DNA of 64,000 nucleotides from positions 8,434,001 through 8,498,000 of the forward strand of contig NC_092679.1 of assembly GCF_964355755.1 (NCBI RefSeq), read 5' to 3'. Positions within the stretch are counted from its first letter, which is position 1. Each line of letters starts with the position of its first letter. The notes below the pieces were generated by a model that saw only the letters and a program-made list of their open reading frames with translations, ran no database searches and was not told the origin of the DNA. Origin of the DNA: Antedon mediterranea (lineage: Eukaryota > Echinodermata > Crinoidea > Comatulida > Antedonidae). Shown in pieces: positions 43,840-57,290 of this stretch. A program made the position numbers and the translations under genes.

Positions 43840-45170
43840 ATATAAATGTATGCTGATGACACCACTATTTTATATTCGCATAGTGACATTAATACACTAT
43901 TTGATGTTGTTAACAACGAACTTAAGTCTGTTTTAAAATATTTTTCAGCTAATAAACTTTCGGTAAACTTTAAAAAATGCAGTGCTATTATTTTTCACAG
44001 TCCTAACAAATCCTTCATTCTTGGAAATAACTTAATTTTGTTAAATTATATTAATATTCCGCTCACTGATACCGTCCAGTTTCTTGGAGTTTTCCTTGAC
44101 TCTAAATTAACATGGAAATGTCATTGATTCGGTTGCTTCGAAGGTTTAAAAAAATATAGGAATTATCTATAGGCTTTCTCACTATATCCCTTTAACAATT
44201 TTGCGTTTATTATATTCTTCTGTTATTTTGCCCTACCTAAATTATTGCAATATTGTTTGGGCTAATAATTACAAGACATCTATTGATAGACTTATTATTT
44301 TACAAAAAAAGGCCATTAGGCTTATTACCCATTCGAATCGTCTTTCTCATACTTCCCCTATTTTTTCCGTACATAATTTTCTTAAATTAGATGATATCAA
44401 TCTTTTTCAACAAATGTCATTTATTTATGACTTTTTAACAGCTGATTCTCCTTCATCTCATCTTTTCAAATTTAATCACGAAGTTCATAATTATAATACT
44501 CGTATTGCACAAGACCTACATTTGCCAAAACCAAGACTCACTGCCTTTAAACATTCAATCAGATATACTGGTCCCATGAATTGGAATAAAATTCCTTTTC
44601 AAATTAAACATTCGGCTACTAAATTTTTATTTAATTCAAATCTTTCCTCATTTCTAAATATTAATGTTTTCCCCTGGTGATGTGTGTTCGGGTGTTTCTG
44701 TGCATGTTCTGTTTGTTGATGTCTGTTTGTGTTGTGATTCGTGTCCTGTAAGTTTGTTCTGTACCTGTGTGTTTGTTGTTCTGTCTAACTTATTTATTAC
44801 TTCATTGTGTGGGCTTCCACATCACAGGCTTGCCTTTCGTGGATTGCCATCTTTTTTTCCACATGTTGCAGTTCTTTTTATATAAGGTATTATTTGATGT
44901 TATCAATATATTAAAAAAATAAAATTATTTATTTATTTATATATATTTACACAGTGCTATGCAACACAATTGATTTGTATTTATGTATGTGTGTGTGTGT
45001 ATGTATATAGCTCTGCTAACTTTTCTGGCTGTTTACTTTATCGTTTTGATTTAGTTTTTCGCTTTTTTTGTATCTCCATTGAGATCCAGCCACTGATACC
45101 CACAGCATTGTCATTTTTTTCAGTTATTTGCCTTTGGATTTATATATATTTGTATATATATATTTATATA
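43840..45170 (+). mobile_element. 5'-truncated LINE, RT palm to 3' end
   Basis: It begins abruptly at MYADDTTILYS (43846), the RT catalytic box, here intact. Next come KLSVNFKKCSAIIFH and VQFLGVFLDSKLTWKCH. Frame changes at about 44125-44150 lead to LRLLYSSVILPYLNYCNIVW, LQKKAIRLITHSNRLSHTSP and, near the stop at 44678, MNWNKIPFQIKHS. This layout (palm, thumb, short C terminus) is CR1/L2-like, but the sequence differs clearly from the LINE at 20.8 kb. The 3' UTR is T-rich and fades into AT/GT microsatellites. Cut off at the 5' end by incomplete reverse transcription, the copy is inactive. Confidence 0.8.
44960..45010. repeat. GT/TATG microsatellite
   Basis: GTGTGTGTGTGT and TATGTATG runs lie within the LINE 3' UTR. 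Similar runs recur at 45360-45430. Confidence 0.7.
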
Positions 45171-45171
45171 T

Positions 45172-45640
45172 TCTTTGCCTGATTTGTTTATATATAAATA
45201 TTGTATATTTATATATATATATATATATGTAACTGAAAATAGTCTATATAGGCTATATATTTATATTATATTTCCTCATCTTTATCGTTTCAAATTAATT
45301 AATTAACATTTCAGTATATCGCCGGGCTGTTTAGAATTAATGTTTATTGTCTGATGAGTTTGTGTGTATGTATGTATGTATATATGTATATATACATATA
45401 TATAGGTGTGTGTGTATATATATACAAATTAATAAAATAATTAAATTAATGTTAATGTTCTTTGCCTGATTTGTTTATATATATAAATATGTATATTTAT
45501 ATATGTGTGTAACTAAAAATAGTCTATATAGGCTATATATTTATATTATATTTCCTCATCTTTATCGTTTCAAATTAATTAATTAAAATTTCAGTATATC
45601 ACCGGGCGGTTTAGAATTAATGTTCTTTTGCCTGTCGTGT
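45172..45640. repeat. Tandem duplication, ~287-bp offset
   Basis: TTCTTTGCCTGATTTGTTTAT starts at about 45171 and again at about 45458, with AATAGTCTATATAGGCTATA and CCTCATCTTTATCGTTTCAA repeated in each copy. A third partial start (TTCTTTTGCCTG) lies at 45623. Near-identity implies recent duplication. Confidence 0.8.
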
Positions 45641-46350
45641 TTATATATTATATTAATGAAATGTATTATTTGTAACTCGTACTTACTTTTTTTTAATACC
45701 TTATTCATTTGTTTTATTATTGAATGAAAGAAAGAAAATTAATGTTTACGAGTTGAGTATTTACAAAACGATGAATTTTTATGTAAAATAACGTATTTTT
45801 GGTAAAATCAGCATATGTGCACCATTAAGTACACACATAAAAATCGCCGCGGAAACCATTTTCCCGATCTCAAATCGGGTTGAAACTCTGGAAAAACGAT
45901 CTTTTGGTGTTTTTTTACATAGGAAAAATATAACGTTATATGTTTCCAATGTAAAATAAATGTTTAAAGGACGATGTTGGTGAATGTTAAATAAAAAATA
46001 TGAAGACCTATCGTCCTCAGAACATTACTAAATTATTTCCCCAAAACGATATTTTTCATAAAAAACAAGGAAGATAACGTGTAAATCATTAGAGACATGA
46101 ATGTTAATTAGAGACTTAAATAATCACTCAGAAAAACGATATTTTAAAGACTTTTTATTGAATAGGTAGAGAAAGAGTAATAATTATATGTAAATCAGCA
46201 CATGTGCAATTCTCATAGTGACAGTCTCGCGGAGAGCAAACATGCACATGTGCCTATATCTGTGGAAAGTCCCCCTAGATTATCATCAAATGTGCACGTT
46301 TCTCACTGAAAACTGTAGGTGGCCGATGTGCATTTTTGCATGTGCGCTCT
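45641..46350. other. Unique-looking AT-rich flank of the satellite
   Basis: No ORF. It contains several GCA(C/T)ATGTGC-type palindromes (45812-45823, 46198-46207, 46243-46254) and alternates of ACGATATTTT. It ends where GA-rich repeats start at 46351. Confidence 0.4.
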
Positions 46351-47623
46351 GGGGAGAGATAGATAGATAAGCGAGAGAGAGATAGGTCAGCGAGAGAGAG
46401 ATAGATCAGCGAGAGAGATAGATAGATCAGCGAGAGAGAGATAGATCAGCGAGAGAGAGAGAGAGTGAGAGATAGATCAGCTAGAGAGAGAGAGATAGAT
46501 CAGCGAGAGAGAGATAGATCAGCGAGAAAGAGAGATAGATCAGCGAGAGGGAGAGATAGATCAGCGAGAGAGATAGATAGATCAGCGAGAGAGAGAGATA
46601 GATCAGCGAGAGAGAGAGAGAGAGATAGATCAGCGAGAGAGAGAGATAGATCAGCGAGAGAGAGATAGATCAGCGAGAGAGAGATAGATCAGCGAGAGGG
46701 AGAGATAGATCAGCGAGAGAGAGAGATAGATCAGCGAGAGAGAGATAGATCAGCGAGAGAGAGATAGATCAGCGAGAGAGAGATAGATCAGCGAGAGAGA
46801 GATAGATCAGCGAGAGAGAGAGAGAGATAGATCAGCGAGAGAGAGAGAGATAGATCAGCGAGAGAGAGAAAGATCAGCGAGAGAGAGATAGGTCAGCGAC
46901 AGAGAGATAGATCAGCGAGAGAGAGATAGATCAGCGAGAGAGATATAGATCAGCGAGAGAGAGATAGATTAGCGAGAGAGAGAGATGGATCAGCGAGAGA
47001 GAGAGATAGATCAGCGAGATAGAGAAAGATCTGCGAGAGAGAGATAGATCAGCGAGAGAGAGATAGATCAGCGAGAGAGAGATAGATCAGCGAGAGAGAG
47101 ATAGATCAGCGAGAGAGAGATAGATCAGCGAGAGAGAGATAGATCAGCGAGAGAGAGATAGATCAGCGAGATAGAGAAAGATCAGCGACAGAGAGATAGA
47201 TCAGCGACAGAGAGATAGATCAGCGAGAGAGAGATAGATCAGCGAGAGAGATATAGATCAGCGAGAGAGAGAGATAGATCAGCGAGAGATAGATAGATGA
47301 GCGAGAGAGAGAGATAGATCAGCAAGAGAGAGATAGATCAGCGAGAGAGAGAGATAGATCAGCGAGAGCGAGATAGATTAGCGAGAGAGTGATAGATCAG
47401 CGAGAGAGAGATAGATCAGCGAGAGAGAGAGAGATAGATCAGCGAGAGAGAGATAGATCAGCGAGAGAGAGAGAGAGAGAGATCAGCGAGAGAGAGATAG
47501 ATCAGCGAGAGAGAGAGAGAGAGATCAGCGAGAGAGAGATAGATCAGCGAGAGAGAGATAGATCAGCTAGAGAGAGAGATAGATCAGCGAGATAGAGAAA
47601 GATCAGCGAGAGAGAGATAGATC

Positions 47624-50600
47624 AGCGACAGAGAGATAGATCAGCGAGAGAGAGATAGATCAGCGAGAGAGATATAGATCAGCGAGAGAGAGATAGATCA
47701 GCGAAAGATAGATAGATCAGCGAGAGAGAAAGAGATAGATCAGCAAGAGAGAGATAGATCAGCAAGAGAGAGATAGATCAGCTAGAGAGAGAGATAGATC
47801 AGCGAGAGCGAGATAGAATAGCGAGAGAGAGATAGATCAGCGAGAGAGAGATAGATCAGCGAGAGAGAGAGATAGATCAGCGAGAAAGAGATAGATCAGC
47901 GAGAGAGATAGATAGATCAGCGAGAGAGAGATAGATCAGCGAGAGAGAGAGAGATAGATCAGCGAGAGAGAGAGATATAGATCAGCGAGAGAGAGATAGA
48001 TCAGCGAGAGGGAGAGATAGATCAGCGAGAGAGAGATAGATCAGCGAGAGAGAGAGAGAGATCAGCAAGAGAGAGAGATAGATAGACGAGAGAGAGATAG
48101 ATCAGCGAGATAGAGAAAGATCAGCGAGAGAGAGAGATAGATCAGCGACAGAGAGATAGATCAGCGAGAGAGAGATAGATCAGCGAGAGAGATATAGATC
48201 AGCGAGAGAGAGAGATAGATCAGCGAGAGATAGATAGATGAGCGAGAGAGAGAGATAGATCAGCAAGAGAGAGATAGATCAGCGAGAGAGAGAGATAGAT
48301 CAGCGAGAGCGAGATAGATTAGCGAGAGAGAGATAGATCAGCGAGAGAGATAGATCAGTGAGAGAGAGAGAGATAGATCAGCGAGAGAGAGATAGATCAG
48401 CGAGAGAGAGATAGATCAGCGAGAGAGAGAGAGATCAGCGAGAGAGAGATAGATCAGCGAGAGAGAGATAGATCAGCTAGAGAGAGATAGATCAGCTAGA
48501 GAGAGAGATAGATCAGCGAGATAGAGAAAGATCAGCGAGAGAGAGATAGATCAGCGACAGAGAGATAGATCAGCGAAAGAGAGATAGATCAGCGAGAGAG
48601 ATATAGATCAGCGAGAGAGAGATAGATCAGCGAAAGATAGATAGATCAGCGAGAGAGAGAGAGATAGATCAGCAAGAGAGAGATAGATCAGCAAGAGAGA
48701 GATAGATCAGCGAGAGAGAGAGATAGATCAGCGAGAGCGAGATAGATTAGCGAGAGAGAGAAAGATCAGCGAGAGAGAGATAGATCAGCGAGAGAGAGAG
48801 ATAGATCAGCGAGAAAGAGATAGATGAGCGAGAGAGATAGATAGATCAGCGAGAGAGAGAGATAGATCAGCGAGAGAGAGAGAGAGATAGATCAGCGAGA
48901 GAGAGATATAGATCAGCGAGAGAGAGATAGATAAGCGAGAGGGAGAGATAGATCAGCGAGAGAGAGATAGATCAGCGAGAGAGAGAGAGAGATCAGCGAG
49001 AGAGAGAGAGATAGATAGGCGAGAGAGAGATAGATCAGCGAGAGAGAGATAGATCAGCGAGAGAGAGATAGATCAGCGAGAGAGAAAAAGATCAGCGAGA
49101 GAGAGATAGATCAGCGACAGAGAGATAGATCAGTGAGAGAGAGATAGATCAGCGAGAGAGATATAGATCAGCAAGAGAGATAGATCAGCGAGAGAGAGAT
49201 AGATCAGCGAGAGAGAAAAAGATCAGCGAGAGAGAGATAGATCAGCGAGAGAGAGATAGATCAGCGAGAGAGATAGATCAGCGAGAGAGAGAGATAGATC
49301 AGCGAGAGAGAGAGAGATAGATCAGCGAGAGAGATAGATCAGCGAGAGAGAGTTAGATAAGCAAGAGAGATAGATTAGCGAGAGAGAGATAGATCAGCGA
49401 GAGAGAGATAGATCAGCGAGAGAGAGAGAGGTCAGCGAGAGAGAGATAGATCAGTGAGAGAGAGACAGATAGATCAGCGAGAGAGAGACAGATAGATCAG
49501 CGAGAGAGAGTGAGAGAGATAGATATGCGAGAGAGAGAGAGAGAGAGAGATAGATCAGCGAGAAAGAGAGATAGATCAGCGAGAGAGAGATAGATCAGCG
49601 AGAGAGAAAAAGATCAGCGAGAGAGATAGATCAGCGACAGAGAGATAGATCAGCGAGAGAGAGATAGATCAGCGAGAGAGATAAAGATCAGCGAGAGAGA
49701 TAGATCAGCGAGAGAGAGATAGATCAGCGAGAGAGAGAAAGATCAGCGAGAGAGAGATAGATCAGCGAGAGAGAGATAGATCAGCGAGAGAGATAGATCA
49801 GCGAGAGAGAGAGATAGATTAGCGAAAGAGAGAGAGATAGATCAGCGAGAGAGATAGATCAGCGAGAGAGAGATAGATTAGCGAGAGAGAGATAGATCAG
49901 CAAGAGAGAGAGATAGATCAGCGAGAGAGAGAAAGATCAGCGAGAGAGAGATAGATCAGCGAGAGAGAGATAGATCAGCGAGAGAGAGATAGATCAGCGC
50001 GAGAGAGAGAGATAGATCAGCGAGAGAGATAGATCAGCGAGAGAGAGATAGATAAGCGAGAGAGATATAGATTAGCGAGAGAGAGATAGATCAGCGAGAG
50101 AGAGATAGATCAGCGAGAGAGAGATAGATCAGCGAGAGAGAGAGAGATAGATCAGCGAGAGAGAGACAGATAGATCAGCGAGAGAGAGTGAGAGAGATAG
50201 ATCAGCGAGAGAGGGTGAGAGAGATAGATCAGCGAGAGAGAGATAGATCAGCGAGAGAGAGAGATAGATAGATCAGCGAGAGAGAGATAGATAGATCAGC
50301 GAGAGAGAAATAGATAGATCAGCGAGAGAGAGATAGGTCAGCGAGAGAGAGATAGATCAGCTAGAGAGATAGATAGATCAGCGAGAGAGAGATAGATCAG
50401 CGAAAGAGAGAGAGAGAGAGAGATAGATCAGCGAGAGAGAGAGAGATAGATCAGCGAGAGAGAGATAGATCAGCGAGAGAGAGATAGATCAGCGAGAGGT
50501 AGAGATAGATCAGCGAGAGAGAGAGATAGATCAGCGAGAGAGAGATAGATCAGCGAGAGAGAGATAGATCAGCGAGAGAGAGATAGATCAGCGAGAGAGA

Positions 50601-53600
50601 TAGATCAGCGAGAGAGAGAGAGAGATAGATCAGCGAGAGAGAGAAAGATCAGCGAGAGAGAGATAGGTCAGCAACAGAGAGATAGATCAGCGAGAGAGAA
50701 AAAGATCAGCGAGAGAGAGATAGATCAGCGAGAGAGAGAGATAGATCAGCGCGAGAGAGAGAGATAGATCAGCGAGAGAGATAGATCAGCGAGAGAGAGA
50801 TAGATAAGCGAGAGAGATATAGATTAGCGAGAGAGAGATAGATCAGCGAGAGAGAGATAGATCAGCGAGAGAGAGATAGATCAGGGAGAGAGAGAGAGAT
50901 AGATCAGCGAGAGAGAGACAGATAGATCAGCAAGAGAGAGTGAGAGAGATAGATCAGCGAGAGAGAGATAGATCAGCGAGAGAGAGAGAGATAGATCAGC
51001 GAGAGAGAGACAGATAGATCAGCAAGAGAGAGTGAGAGAGATAGATCAGCGAGAGAGAGAGAGATAGATCAGCGAGAGAGAGATAGATCAGCGAGAGAGA
51101 GATAGATCAGCGAGAGGTAGAGATAGATCAGCGAGAGAGAGAGATAGATCAGCGAGAGAGAGATAGATCAGCGAGAGAGAGATAGATCAGCGAGAGAGAG
51201 ATAGATCAGCGAGAGAGAGATAGATCAGCGAGAGAGAGAGAGAGATAGATCAGCGAGAGAGAGAAAGATCAGCGAGAGAGAGATAGGTCAGCAACAGAGA
51301 GATAGATCAGCGAGAGAGAAAAAGATGAGCGAGAGAGAGATAGATCAGCGAGAGAGAGAGATAGATCAGCGCGAGAGAGAGAGATAGATCAGCGAGAGAG
51401 ATAGATCAGCGAGAGAGAGATAGATAAGCGAGAGAGATATAGATTAGCGAGAGAGAGATAGATCAGCGAGAGAGAGATAGATCAGCGAGAGAGAGATAGA
51501 TCAGCGAGAGAGAGAGAGATAGATCAGCGAGAGAGAGACAGATAGATCAGCAAGAGAGAGTGAGAGAGATAGATCAGCGAGAAAGAGAGAGAGAGATAGA
51601 TCAGCGAGAGAGAGACAGATAGATCAGCGAGAGAAAGTGAGAGAGATAGATCAGCGAGAGAGGGTGAGAGAGATAGATCAGCGAGAGAGAGATAGATCAG
51701 CGAGAGAGAGAGATAGATAGATCAGCGAGAGAAAGATAGATAGATCAGCGAGAGAGAGAGGGATCAGCGAGAGAGAAATAGATAGATCAGCGAGAGAGAG
51801 ATAGGTCAGCGAGAGAGAGATAGATTAGCTAGAGAGATAGATAGATCAGCGAGAGAGAGAGATAGATCAGCGAAAGAGAGAGAGAGAGAGAGATAGATCA
51901 GCGAGAGAGAGAGAGATAGATCAGCGAGAGAGAGATAGATCAGCGAGAGAGAGATAGATCAGCGAGAGGTAGAGATAGATCAGCGAGAGAGAGATAGATC
52001 AGCGAGAGAGATAGATCAGCGAGAGAGAGATAGATCAGCGAGAGAGAGATAGATCAGTGAGAGAGAGATAGATCAGCGAGAGAGAGAGAGAGATAGATCA
52101 GCGAGAGAGAGAAAGATCAGCGAGAGAGAGATAGGTCAGCAACAGAGAGATAGATCAGCGAGAGAGAAAAAGATCAGCGAGAGAGAGATAGATCAGCGAC
52201 AGAGAGATAGATCAGCGAGAGAGAGATAGATCAGCGAGAGAGATATAGATCAGCGAGAGAGATAGATCAGCGAGAGAGAGATAGATCAGCGAGAGAGAGA
52301 TAGATCAGCGAGAGAGAGAGAGATAGATCAGCGAGAGAGAGACAGATAGATCAGCAAGAGAGAGTGAGAGAGATAGATCAGCGAGAAAGAGAGAGAGAGA
52401 GATAGATCAGCGAGAGAGAGACAGATAGATCAGCGAGAGAGAGTGAGAGAGATAGATCAGCGACAGAGAGATAGATCAGCGAGAGAGAGATAGATCAGCG
52501 AGAGAGATATAGATCAGCGAGAGAGAGATAGATCAGCGAAAGATAGATAGATCAGCGAGAGAGAAAGAGATAGATCAGCAAGAGAGAGATAGATCAGCAA
52601 GAGAGAGATAGATCAGCTAGAGAGAGAGATAGATCAGCGAGAGCGAGATAGAATAGCGAGAGAGAGATAGATCAGCGAGAGAGAGATAGATCAGCGAGAG
52701 AGAGAGATAGATCAGCGAGAAAGAGATAGATCAGCGAGAGAGATAGATAGATCAGCGAGAGAGAGAGATAGATCAGCGAGAGAGAGAGAGATAGATCAGC
52801 GAGAGAGAGAGATATAGATCAGCGAGAGAGAGATAGATCAGCGAGAGGGAGAGATAGATCAGCGAGAGAGAGATAGATCAGCGAGAGAGAGAGAGAGATC
52901 AGCAAGAGAGAGAGATAGATAGACGAGAGAGAGATAGATCAGCGAGATAGAGAAAGATCAGCGAGAGAGAGAGATAGATCAGCGACAGAGAGATAGATCA
53001 GCGAGAGAGAGATAGATCAGCGAGAGAGATATAGATCAGCGAGAGAGAGAGATAGATCAGCGAGAGATAGATAGATGAGCGAGAGAGAGAGATAGATCAG
53101 CAAGAGAGAGATAGATCAGCGAGAGAGAGAGATAGATCAGCGAGAGCGAGATAGATTAGCGAGAGAGAGATAGATCAGCGAGAGAGATAGATCAGTGAGA
53201 GAGAGAGAGATAGATCAGCGAGAGAGAGATAGATCAGCGAGAGAGAGATAGATCAGCGAGAGAGAGATAGATCAGCGAGAGAGAGAGAGAGAGATCAGCG
53301 AGAGAGAGATAGATCAGCGAGAGAGAGATAGATCAGCTATAGAGAGAGATAGATCAGCGAGATAGAGAAAGATCAGCGAGAGAGAGATAGATCAGCGACA
53401 GAGAGATAGATCAGCGAAAGAGAGATAGATCAGCGAGAGAGATATAGATCAGCGAGAGAGAGATAGATCAGCGAAAGATAGATAGATCAGCGAGAGAGAG
53501 AGAGATAGATCAGCAAGAGAGAGATAGATCAGCAAGAGAGAGATAGATCAGCGAGAGAGAGAGATAGATCAGCGAGAGCGAGATAGATTAGCGAGAGAGA

Positions 53601-56600
53601 GAAAGATCAGCGAGAGAGAGATAGATCAGCGAGAGAGAGAGATAGATCAGCGAGAAAGAGATAGATGAGCGAGAGAGATAGATAGATCAGCGAGAGAGAG
53701 AGATAGATCAGTGAGAGAGAGAGAGATAGATCAGCGAGAGAGAGATATAGATCAGCGAGAGAGAGATAGATAAGCGAGAGGGAGAGATAGATCAGCGAGA
53801 GAGAGATAGATCAGCGAGAGAGAGAGAGAGATCAGCGAGAGAGAGAGAGATAGATAGGCGAGAGAGAGATAGATCAGCGAGAGAGAGATAGATCAGCGAG
53901 AGAGAGATAGATCAGCGAGAGAGAAAAAGATCAGCGAGAGAGAGATAGATCAGCGACAGAGAGATAGATCAGTGAGAGAGAGATAGATCAGCGAGAGAGA
54001 TATAGATCAACAAGAGAGATAGATCAGCGAGAGAGAGATAGATCAGCGAGAGAGAAAAAGATCAGCGAGAGAGAGATAGATCAGCGAGAGAGAGATAGAT
54101 CAGCGAGAGAGATAGATCAGCGAGAGAGAGAGATAGATCAGCGAGAGAGAGAGAGATAGATCAGCGAGAGAGATAGATCAGCGAGAGAGAGTTAGATAAG
54201 CAAGAGAGATAGATTAGCGAGAGAGAGATAGATCAGCGAGAGAGAGATAGATCAGCGAGAGAGAGAGAGGTCAGCGAGAGAGAGATAGATCAGTGAGAGA
54301 GAGACAGATAGATCAGCGAGAGAGAGACAGATAGATCAGCGAGAGAGAGTGAGAGAGATAGATATGCGAGAGAGAGAGAGAGAGAGAGATAGATCAGCGA
54401 GAAAGACAGATAGATCAGCGAGAGAGAGATAGATCAGCGAGAGAGAAAAAGATCAGCGAGAGAGATAGATCAGCGACAGAGAGATAGATCAGCGAGAGAG
54501 AGATAGATCAGCGAGAGAGATAAAGATCAGCGAGAGAGATAGATCAGCGAGAGAGAGATAGATCAGCGAGAGAGAGAAAGATCAGCGAGAGAGAGATAGA
54601 TCAGCGAGAGAGAGATAGATCAGCGAGAGAGATAGATCAGCGAGAGAGAGAGATAGATTAGCGAAAGAGAGAGAGAAAGATCAGCGAGAGAGATAGATCA
54701 GCGAGAGAGAGATAGATTAGCGAGAGAGAGATAGATCAGCAAGAGAGAGAGATAGATCAGCGAGAGAGAGAAAGATCAGCGAGAGAGAGATAGATCAGCG
54801 AGAGAGAGATAGATCAGCGAGAGAGAGATAGATCAGCGCGAGAGAGAGAGATAGATCAGCGAGAGAGATAGATCAGCGAGAGAGAGATAGATAAGCGAGA
54901 GAGATATAGATTAGCGAGAGAGAGATAGATCAGCGAGAGAGAGATAGATCAGCGAGAGAGAGATAGATCAGCGAGAGAGAGAGAGAGATAGATCAGCGAG
55001 AGAGAGACAGATAGATCAGCGAGAGAGAGTGAGAGAGATAGATCAGCGAGAGAGGGTGAGAGAGATAGATCAGCGAGAGAGAGATAGATCAGCGAGAGAG
55101 AGAGAGATAGATAGATCAGCGAGAGAGAGATAGATAGATCAGCGAGAAAGAAATAGATAGATCAGCGAGAGAGAGATAGGTCAGCGAGAGAGAGATAGAT
55201 CAGCTAGAGAGATAGATAGATCAGCGAGAGAGAGATAGATCAGCGAAAGAGAGAGAGAGAGAGAGATAGATCAGCGAGAGAGAGAGAGATAGATCAGCGA
55301 GAGAGAGATAGATCAGCGAGAGAGAGATAGATCAGCGAGAGGTAGAGATAGATCAGCGAGAGAGAGAGATAGATCAGCGAGAGAGAGATAGATCAGCGAG
55401 AGAGAGATAGATCAGCGAGAGAGAGATAGATCAGCGAGAGAGATAGATCAGCGAGAGAGAGAGAGAGATAGATCAGCGAGAGAGAGAAAGATCAGCGAGA
55501 GAGAGATAGGTCAGCAACAGAGAGATAGATCAGCGAGAGAGAAAAAGATCAGCGAGAGAGAGATAGATCAGCGAGAGAGAGAGATAGATCAGCGCGAGAG
55601 AGAGAGATAGATCAGCGAGAGAGATAGATCAGCGAGAGAGAGATAGATAAGCGAGAGAGATATAGATTAGCGAGAGAGAGATAGATCAGCGAGAGAGAGA
55701 TAGATCAGCGAGAGAGAGATAGATCAGCGAGAGAGAGAGAGATAGATCAGCGAGAGAGAGACAGATAGATCAGCAAGAGAGAGTGAGAGAGATAGATCAG
55801 CGAGAGAGAGATAGATCAGCGAGAGAGAGAGAGATAGATCAGCGAGAGAGAGACAGATAGATCAGCAAGAGAGAGTGAGAGAGATAGATCAGCGAGAGAG
55901 AGAGAGATAGATCAGCGAGAGAGAGATAGATCAGCGAGAGAGAGATAGATCAGCGAGAGGTAGAGATAGATCAGCGAGAGAGAGAGATAGATCAGCGAGA
56001 GAGAGATAGATCAGCGAGAGAGAGATAGATCAGCGAGAGAGAGATAGATCAGCGAGAGAGAGATAGATCAGCGAGAGAGAGAGAGAGATAGATCAGCGAG
56101 AGAGAGAAAGATCAGCGAGAGAGAGATAGGTCAGCAACAGAGAGATAGATCAGCGAGAGAGAAAAAGATGAGCGAGAGAGAGATAGATCAGCGAGAGAGA
56201 GAGATAGATCAGCGCGAGAGAGAGAGATAGATCAGCGAGAGAGATAGATCAGCGAGAGAGAGATAGATAAGCGAGAGAGATATAGATTAGCGAGAGAGAG
56301 ATAGATCAGCGAGAGAGAGATAGATCAGCGAGAGAGAGATAGATCAGCGAGAGAGAGAGAGATAGATCAGCGAGAGAGAGACAGATAGATCAGCAAGAGA
56401 GAGTGAGAGAGATAGATCAGCGAGAAAGAGAGAGAGAGATAGATCAGCGAGAGAGAGACAGATAGATCAGCGAGAGAGAGTGAGAGAGATAGATCAGCGA
56501 GAGAGGGTGAGAGAGATAGATCAGCGAGAGAGAGATAGATCAGCGAGAGAGAGAGATAGATAGATCAGCGAGAGAAAGATAGATAGATCAGCGAGAGAGA

Positions 56601-57290
56601 GAGGGATCAGCGAGAGAGAAATAGATAGATCAGCGAGAGAGAGATAGGTCAGCGAGAGAGAGATAGATTAGCTAGAGAGATAGATAGATCAGCGAGAGAG
56701 AGAGATAGATCAGCGAAAGAGAGAGAGAGAGAGAGATAGATCAGCGAGAGAGAGAGAGATAGATCAGCGAGAGAGAGATAGATCAGCGAGAGAGAGATAG
56801 ATCAGCGAGAGGTAGAGATAGATCAGCGAGAGAGAGATAGATCAGCGAGAGAGATAGATCAGCGAGAGAGAGATAGATCAGTGAGAGAGAGATAGATCAG
56901 CGAGAGAGAGAGAGAGATAGATCAGCGAGAGAGAGAAAGATCAGCGAGAGAGAGATAGGTCAGCAACAGAGAGATAGATCAGCGAGAGAGAAAAAGATCA
57001 GCGAGAGAGAGATAGATCAGCGACAGAGAGATAGATCAGCGAGAGAGAGATAGATCAGCGAGAGAGATATAGATCAGCGAGAGAGATAGATCAGCGAGAG
57101 AGAGATAGATCAGCGAGAGAGAGATAGATCAGCGAGAGAGAGAGAGATAGATCAGCGAGAGAGAGACAGATAGATCAGCAAGAGAGAGTGAGAGAGATAG
57201 ATCAGCGAGAAAGAGAGAGAGAGAGATAGATCAGCGAGAGAGAGACAGATAGATCAGCGAGAGAGAGTGAGAGAGATAGATCAGCGAGAG
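47624..57290. repeat. Higher-order tandem duplication of ~4.84 kb in the satellite
   Basis: Rare variants act as landmarks and recur at a constant offset: GTTAGATAAGCAAG (49352 and 54190), AGATATGCGA (49521 and 54360), GAGGTAGAG (50496 and 55338), GAGCGAGATAGAATA (about 47805 and 52641), AGCGACAG (47624 and 52460). All offsets are 4,836-4,843 bp. So 47624-52459 and 52460-~57290 are two adjacent copies of one block. Slight drift in offset reflects gain or loss of GA steps. Confidence 0.88.

Noticed and set aside
46465-47595. Plus-strand ORFs reading RERDRSARE repeats, like an Arg/Asp/Ser-rich protein
   Set aside because: They arise from the stop-free frame of the GA-rich satellite; frames change with unit length (19, 21, 23 bp), and there is no start context or non-repeat part.
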